A stretch of 9,924 nucleotides of DNA, taken from the NCBI GenBank assembly GCA_041399085.1, contig JAWKTM010000120.1, positions 1 through 9,924 on the forward strand, given 5' to 3'. Source of the stretch: JAWKTM01 sp041399085 (GTDB lineage Bacteria; Planctomycetota; Planctomycetia; Pirellulales; Pirellulaceae). The notes under the pieces were generated by a model, which saw nothing but the letters and a program-made list of their open reading frames with translations, was not told where the DNA came from and did no database searches. This document shows positions 6,176 to 9,924 of the stretch, in pieces. The translations under genes were made by a program, and so were the position numbers. Every line of letters begins with the position of its first letter. Position 1 is the stretch's first letter.

Positions 6176-9166
6176 TTAGTGCCCGGTGGTTGGAGTGGAT
6201 GAGACAAGATCCAAGACGCGGTCCCACTCATCGCCCTCGACCCACATGTCATCATTGGCCTGAAGGGTGAACGACTGCCTAGCGCGCGCTCGCTGAACCG
6301 GCGGGAGAAAGAAGTAACTGAACGTCCGCGACAAGCCATAATCGGCGGATGTTGCCAACTCCGAGGAGACAACGAGGGAGACCGTGAGATCCTCTGCCAG
6401 CGGCGCGGAAACGGTGAGCACGGCCTCAACTGTCACGGCATCGTCGCCTTCCTTTATGGCGAACGAGGTCTCCGTGAAACTTACGGAGGCCTCCATATCC
6501 GAGAGAAGCCACCACTCTTGTCCGTGCTGCTCTTCGTAAGCTAGAAACACCAAACTATCGCCTTCCACCTTTAGTGCGCTCGGATACGAGTCGCCTGACC
6601 CCGGGTTAATATCCGCGACCATGCCTGTCCCCTGTGGCGTCCCGTCCGAGTGCCATAACTCGATGCCAGTCTCTGGCGTGTAACCCGGAAAATAGACTTG
6701 GTTGTTGACCGTCGCCAAATTTATAAAACAGCTCGGCAAATATTCGGCGTCACCTTGATAGTCGCCGACAATCACCACGGTCCCTTCCTCGGTTCCGTCC
6801 GTAACTCGCAGCTCAACGGCATCCCCATTGTGATATCCATAGAGGAGTCGGTCGCCAAGCCCAGCGATGGGAACTCCACACGTCAGCAAATCCAAGTTGT
6901 TCTCCGCTAGGTCGCCATACCATCGAGTGCCCGCTGCTGTACCGTCTGTCATCCAAAGTTCGGTTCGCGAGACAGCCGAATTGGTGACGATGTATGCCAC
7001 GTGATCGCCAAAGGGCGTGAATTGAAATCGCGGAGGGATGATTAGGTATGGATTGGGCGTTGAGAGCAGTAGGATTTCGACGTTTGGGTCGGGGGCGATC
7101 CGTACTGGCATCCGCAGACTCAAGTTACTTGCCGACTGAAGACCTGCATATAACGCTCCGCCAAACACGGCGGCTTCCGTGACATTCGCGTTGAGCACGA
7201 GTTCTTTCGCGATACGGGGTTGAGCATCCGTCAGTTCGAACGTCCATACATTCAACGCTCTCGCGTCGGGGTCATTAATCGCAAAGAAGGCGGTCGATTC
7301 GTCGGCCTCCGCGAACTGAACTTCAGCACCGACGCCGAAGGTTTTCCGTGCCATGGTTCCAAAAGCTGTTCCGTCTGATTCCCACAACTGTATCCGCTGC
7401 TCCGAGTCGCGAACAAAGAAATAGAATTGTCCTCCCAGTTCAAAACTCAAATCCGATATCGGCTGGCTCGGTAACGGAGACAGGATACGAGTCATACCAT
7501 CCGGTGAGGCCGTCGCAAGATAGTAAACACCCGAGTGAGTGCTCTTAGTGTAGTACAATACTCCGTTCGCCGAGCCGTGAATGATTTCATCAAAGTCAGA
7601 GTATGAACTGGGGTCTACCGGGCCCGTGTTTTCTGGCGTGCCACGAGAAACCCAAACCGAATCACTAGCCCAATCGCGGTTGGGGTTGGTGAAATAAATG
7701 CGGTCCTCGACTGGAAAGAACGTCTTGGTCGTCGATCCGTTTCCTGGAGAAAGATCAATCAGCAGGTTTTGCGAATTGCTTTCCTTCGATAACACCCACA
7801 GTTCGTTTCCACTTGCTTGAACGTCATCCTTGGCCGTAAAGAAGACGTTCCCGCCGGCTTGAATGGGCAGGGACGTTGGGTTGGTTCCACCTGCGATTTG
7901 CTGTGTCCCTTCCGGCGTTCCATCGGTCATCCACATCGTCGTGCCGTCACCCGTGGCACGAAAGTACATTTTATCGCCAGAGACATGGAAATCGAGAATG
8001 CGTCCATTGAGGACGGGACCGGAATAAACCGTCGTTTCGACGCCATTCGTACTGCGTGTTAGATTATTGGGAGTAAACACCGATTTCGTCGCGTAGTAGA
8101 AGCTACCCTCCCATTCCACGAAATTGCTTGGGATGGAACCGCGGGTCGAGCGGATCGTTCCCGCTTCCGTACCGTCGGTTTCATACAGTGGGCACGCTCC
8201 GACACATGCCTCGGAACTGTTGTTAGCTCGGAAGAATAGTTTTCCCGCGAACGAGACGAGATTGGAGGGATTCGAACTATTGGGTCTGGTAACTTGCCCA
8301 GTCCCGATATTAATGAGACCTCCTGGATAGATATCCTTGACGATGCGAGTTCCCTCTGGCGTTCCGTCGGTCACCCACAGCTCGATTCCCGATTCGCCGT
8401 CCGTACCGGTAAAATACAGCCGATCGCCCACGACCGTCAAGTTTGCCGCCGAACTGCCCTGTGTTCCAGGTCGGACCTCCAGCACAATGGTGCCAGAAGC
8501 TGTCCCATCCGTGCGCCAAATCTCCTGTCCGTGTTCCGCATCCGAGGTCACGAAATACAAGATGTCATTCATGATGACGGGGTTGCTGAACGCCAAATCC
8601 GCGGCGCCGGGCGCCAAATCGACAACTATATGAGTCCCTGCCTCGGTCCCGTCCGTCACCCAAAGCTCTTTACCGTGGATTCCATCATCGCCTAGGAAAT
8701 AGAGCCTATCCGACGCTACGCCGACAAGCGAATCGTCGAACACACCGGATTTGGATGCCCCCGGATCGATATCAACCAGCATCCGCGTGCCCGTCTCGGT
8801 ACCGTCCGTCCGCCAAAGTTCCATGCCCGCCGCGTGCGTGGAATACGGAAAGACAGCCAAGTTGCCCAAGGATTCGAGCCACGCGCCGAATCGCGTCGCC
8901 GTGCCGGAGTTCGCGCTGAGGAGGCTTTGTGTGCCGTCCAACGTTCCATTGCTGGAGAAGAGCGATACCTCGCCGCCCCGACGCGTAGCCAAGAATATAA
9001 CTTCATCACCGACCGCGCGAAGGTTGGTAGGATTGCTGTCGATGGGTGTCGCGTTCGAGTCATAGATGAGCCGCGGCGTGGCGGACAACATCTGGCGCGA
9101 TTCGAGGCTCTCGAAACGTAGTAAACGAGGACAGGGACGAGGATGACGTCGGAGTGGGTTGCGCAT
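6176..9166 (-). CDS. Giant secreted protein: LEPR-type N-terminus, ELW-DGT repeats, Calx-beta
   Basis: The intact frame gives 996 residues. The N-terminus is basic and contains FESLESRQMLS (18-28), the planctomycete LEPR-XLL type motif of very large exported proteins. From about 115 to 885 run at least ten copies of an ELW.TDGT..GT motif (for example ELWVTDGTEAGT, EIWRTDGTASGT, ELWHSDGTPQGT), plus degenerate ones (ELWVLSKES, VWVSRGTPENT, EWWLLSD). They are often spaced 45-55 residues, with GDRLYF-type strands between, consistent with beta-propeller-like blades. A Cys pair, ACVGAC, lies near 319-324. A Calx-beta domain starts near 892 (ASVSFTETSFAIKEGDD) and includes NDDMWVEGDE before a premature stop at 6176. 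I chose ATG 9166 because the LEPR motif normally sits near the start; GTG 9286 would add 40 unremarkable residues. No Shine-Dalgarno is evident. A cell-surface or adhesive role is inferred. The gene follows an ECF sigma gene by 226 bases. Confidence 0.85.
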   Translation of the reverse strand: MRNPLRRHPRPCPRLLRFESLESRQMLSATPRLIYDSNATPIDSNPTNLRAVGDEVIFLATRRGGEVSLFSSNGTLDGTQSLLSANSGTATRFGAWLESLGNLAVFPYSTHAAGMELWRTDGTETGTRMLVDIDPGASKSGVFDDSLVGVASDRLYFLGDDGIHGKELWVTDGTEAGTHIVVDLAPGAADLAFSNPVIMNDILYFVTSDAEHGQEIWRTDGTASGTIVLEVRPGTQGSSAANLTVVGDRLYFTGTDGESGIELWVTDGTPEGTRIVKDIYPGGLINIGTGQVTRPNSSNPSNLVSFAGKLFFRANNSSEACVGACPLYETDGTEAGTIRSTRGSIPSNFVEWEGSFYYATKSVFTPNNLTRSTNGVETTVYSGPVLNGRILDFHVSGDKMYFRATGDGTTMWMTDGTPEGTQQIAGGTNPTSLPIQAGGNVFFTAKDDVQASGNELWVLSKESNSQNLLIDLSPGNGSTTKTFFPVEDRIYFTNPNRDWASDSVWVSRGTPENTGPVDPSSYSDFDEIIHGSANGVLYYTKSTHSGVYYLATASPDGMTRILSPLPSQPISDLSFELGGQFYFFVRDSEQRIQLWESDGTAFGTMARKTFGVGAEVQFAEADESTAFFAINDPDARALNVWTFELTDAQPRIAKELVLNANVTEAAVFGGALYAGLQSASNLSLRMPVRIAPDPNVEILLLSTPNPYLIIPPRFQFTPFGDHVAYIVTNSAVSRTELWMTDGTAAGTRWYGDLAENNLDLLTCGVPIAGLGDRLLYGYHNGDAVELRVTDGTEEGTVVIVGDYQGDAEYLPSCFINLATVNNQVYFPGYTPETGIELWHSDGTPQGTGMVADINPGSGDSYPSALKVEGDSLVFLAYEEQHGQEWWLLSDMEASVSFTETSFAIKEGDDAVTVEAVLTVSAPLAEDLTVSLVVSSELATSADYGLSRTFSYFFLPPVQRARARQSFTLQANDDMWVEGDEWDRVLDLVSSTPTTGH

Positions 9167-9392
9167 GTTGTGGATCAGTGGCTGGTGCGAAGAGATCAAA
9201 GGCGAGTTGGTGCGAGACTCCCGTGATACGAATGCCACCGAGGTAGCCGGTGCGTTCGCCCGCGGGATTCGAATGTTCGCGAGCACACCCGAACGGGCGG
9301 TAAATTCGCGGATTTAGATTCGGCGGATCACGGTGGGCGAAGGAATCACATTCAGTAACAGCGAGATTCCTAGAGCTGTCGCACCGACATTT

Positions 9393-9917
9393 TTAAGATT
9401 CGCGGGCTAGTTCCCGAAATACCCAAGCGCGACCTAGTTTCCAGACGCGATCGGCTTCCCGACGCGTCAATTGCAAAGCATCGGCCGTCTCGTGATGAGA
9501 AAACCCCACAAAAAAGCGAAGCTTGACATACTGTGCCGCCATCGCGTGGTGTGCCTCCAAGCGGCTCAAGACTTCATCGAACGCGATCTGGTCTTCGATC
9601 GCACGCAATGGCGCCGGAAGCGCGAGGGATAAGGCAACGCGGTGCATTTCGCCGCCACGCTTGTGCGATCGTTTTGCCCGAGCACGATCGATCAGAATTC
9701 GCCGCATTGCCTCGGCGGCGGCGATAAAAAAGTCCCGCTGACTGCCCCACGGCCGCTCCGGGTCGGCTTGCATGATACGCAGGTACGCTTCGTGAACCAA
9801 CGCAGTTGGCTGCAACGTTTGCCCCGGCGCTTCAAGAGCCAGTTTCGCCGCGGCTAAGCGGCGCAGCTCGTCGTAAAGAAATTGCAAACACTCCTGCCCT
9901 GACAGAGAATTGACCAT
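9393..9917 (-). CDS. ECF RNA polymerase sigma factor, Sig-70_X6 type
   Basis: Sigma factors of this group direct RNA polymerase to particular promoters and are greatly expanded in planctomycetes. The 174-residue frame shows YDELRRLAAAKLALEAPGQTL and ALVHEAYLRI (about 15-48) and FFIAAAEAMRRILIDRARAKR (about 63-83), typical of region 2 in this family. Region 4 follows (about 113-172) with a helix-turn-helix: SHHETADALQLTRREADRVW (140-159) and RAWVFRELA. The ATG at 9917 lies seven bases from the window edge with no stop between. Family members usually have about ten more residues before YDELR, so the true start may be outside and the gene partial. It ends 226 bases upstream of the giant surface protein on the same strand. 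No anti-sigma gene or kinase is visible here. Confidence 0.92.
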   Translation of the reverse strand: MVNSLSGQECLQFLYDELRRLAAAKLALEAPGQTLQPTALVHEAYLRIMQADPERPWGSQRDFFIAAAEAMRRILIDRARAKRSHKRGGEMHRVALSLALPAPLRAIEDQIAFDEVLSRLEAHHAMAAQYVKLRFFVGFSHHETADALQLTRREADRVWKLGRAWVFRELARES

Positions 9918-9924
9918 ATCGTGA

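Noticed and set aside
5370..6178. Programmed +1 frameshifting as the cause of the frame changes
   Set aside because: The shifts are of both signs, several lie away from stops or slippery codons, and dockerin and Calx-beta alignments often call for a missing residue, which fits indels rather than ribosomal slippage.

Overview
The window looks like a chromosomal stretch from a planctomycete, most likely near Pirellulales. Three protein types point there. One is a large secreted protein with an N-terminal LEPR-type motif and C-terminal dockerin repeats. The second is a short ECF sigma factor of the Sig-70_X6 type. The third is a membrane protein that opens with the planctomycete DnaJ-like 'FDPY..WL....PPNHY.LLG' module. 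GC content and third-position GC are high in the left half and visibly lower across the large surface-protein gene on the right. This assignment comes from reading families, not from a database search.

Layout: two plus-strand genes lie on the left, a conserved hypothetical (64-597) and a DUF1440/YagU-like inner-membrane protein (790-1341). Between them is a non-coding stretch with several GGTCTCCCG repeats. Everything else recognised with confidence is on the minus strand. Reading right to left these are an ECF sigma factor at the right edge (9393-9917), a giant LEPR/ELW-repeat/Calx-beta/dockerin protein (intact frame 6176-9166, frame-broken 3' part 5068-6175), a weakly coding gap (4585-5067), thiS-thiG (4384-4584 and 3507-4376), and the DnaJ-like membrane protein (1386-3395), which converges on the DUF1440 gene.

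Working relations: thiS and thiG form a tight operon making the thiazole half of thiamin, and the Shine-Dalgarno of thiG is written in the Gly-Gly-Gly codons that end ThiS. The sigma factor lies directly upstream of the giant protein on the same strand and may regulate it, but that is inference.

The most unusual signal is a clustered series of reading-frame changes. Three fall within about 48 bases of the DnaJ-like gene and cancel out. Eight more fall in the last 1.1 kb of the surface-protein gene. Piecing the frames together recovers an ordinary DnaJ-like motif and an ordinary Calx-beta plus dockerin C-terminus. Either the assembly carries local indel errors or these loci carry real clustered indels. 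No convincing new multi-gene system was found.
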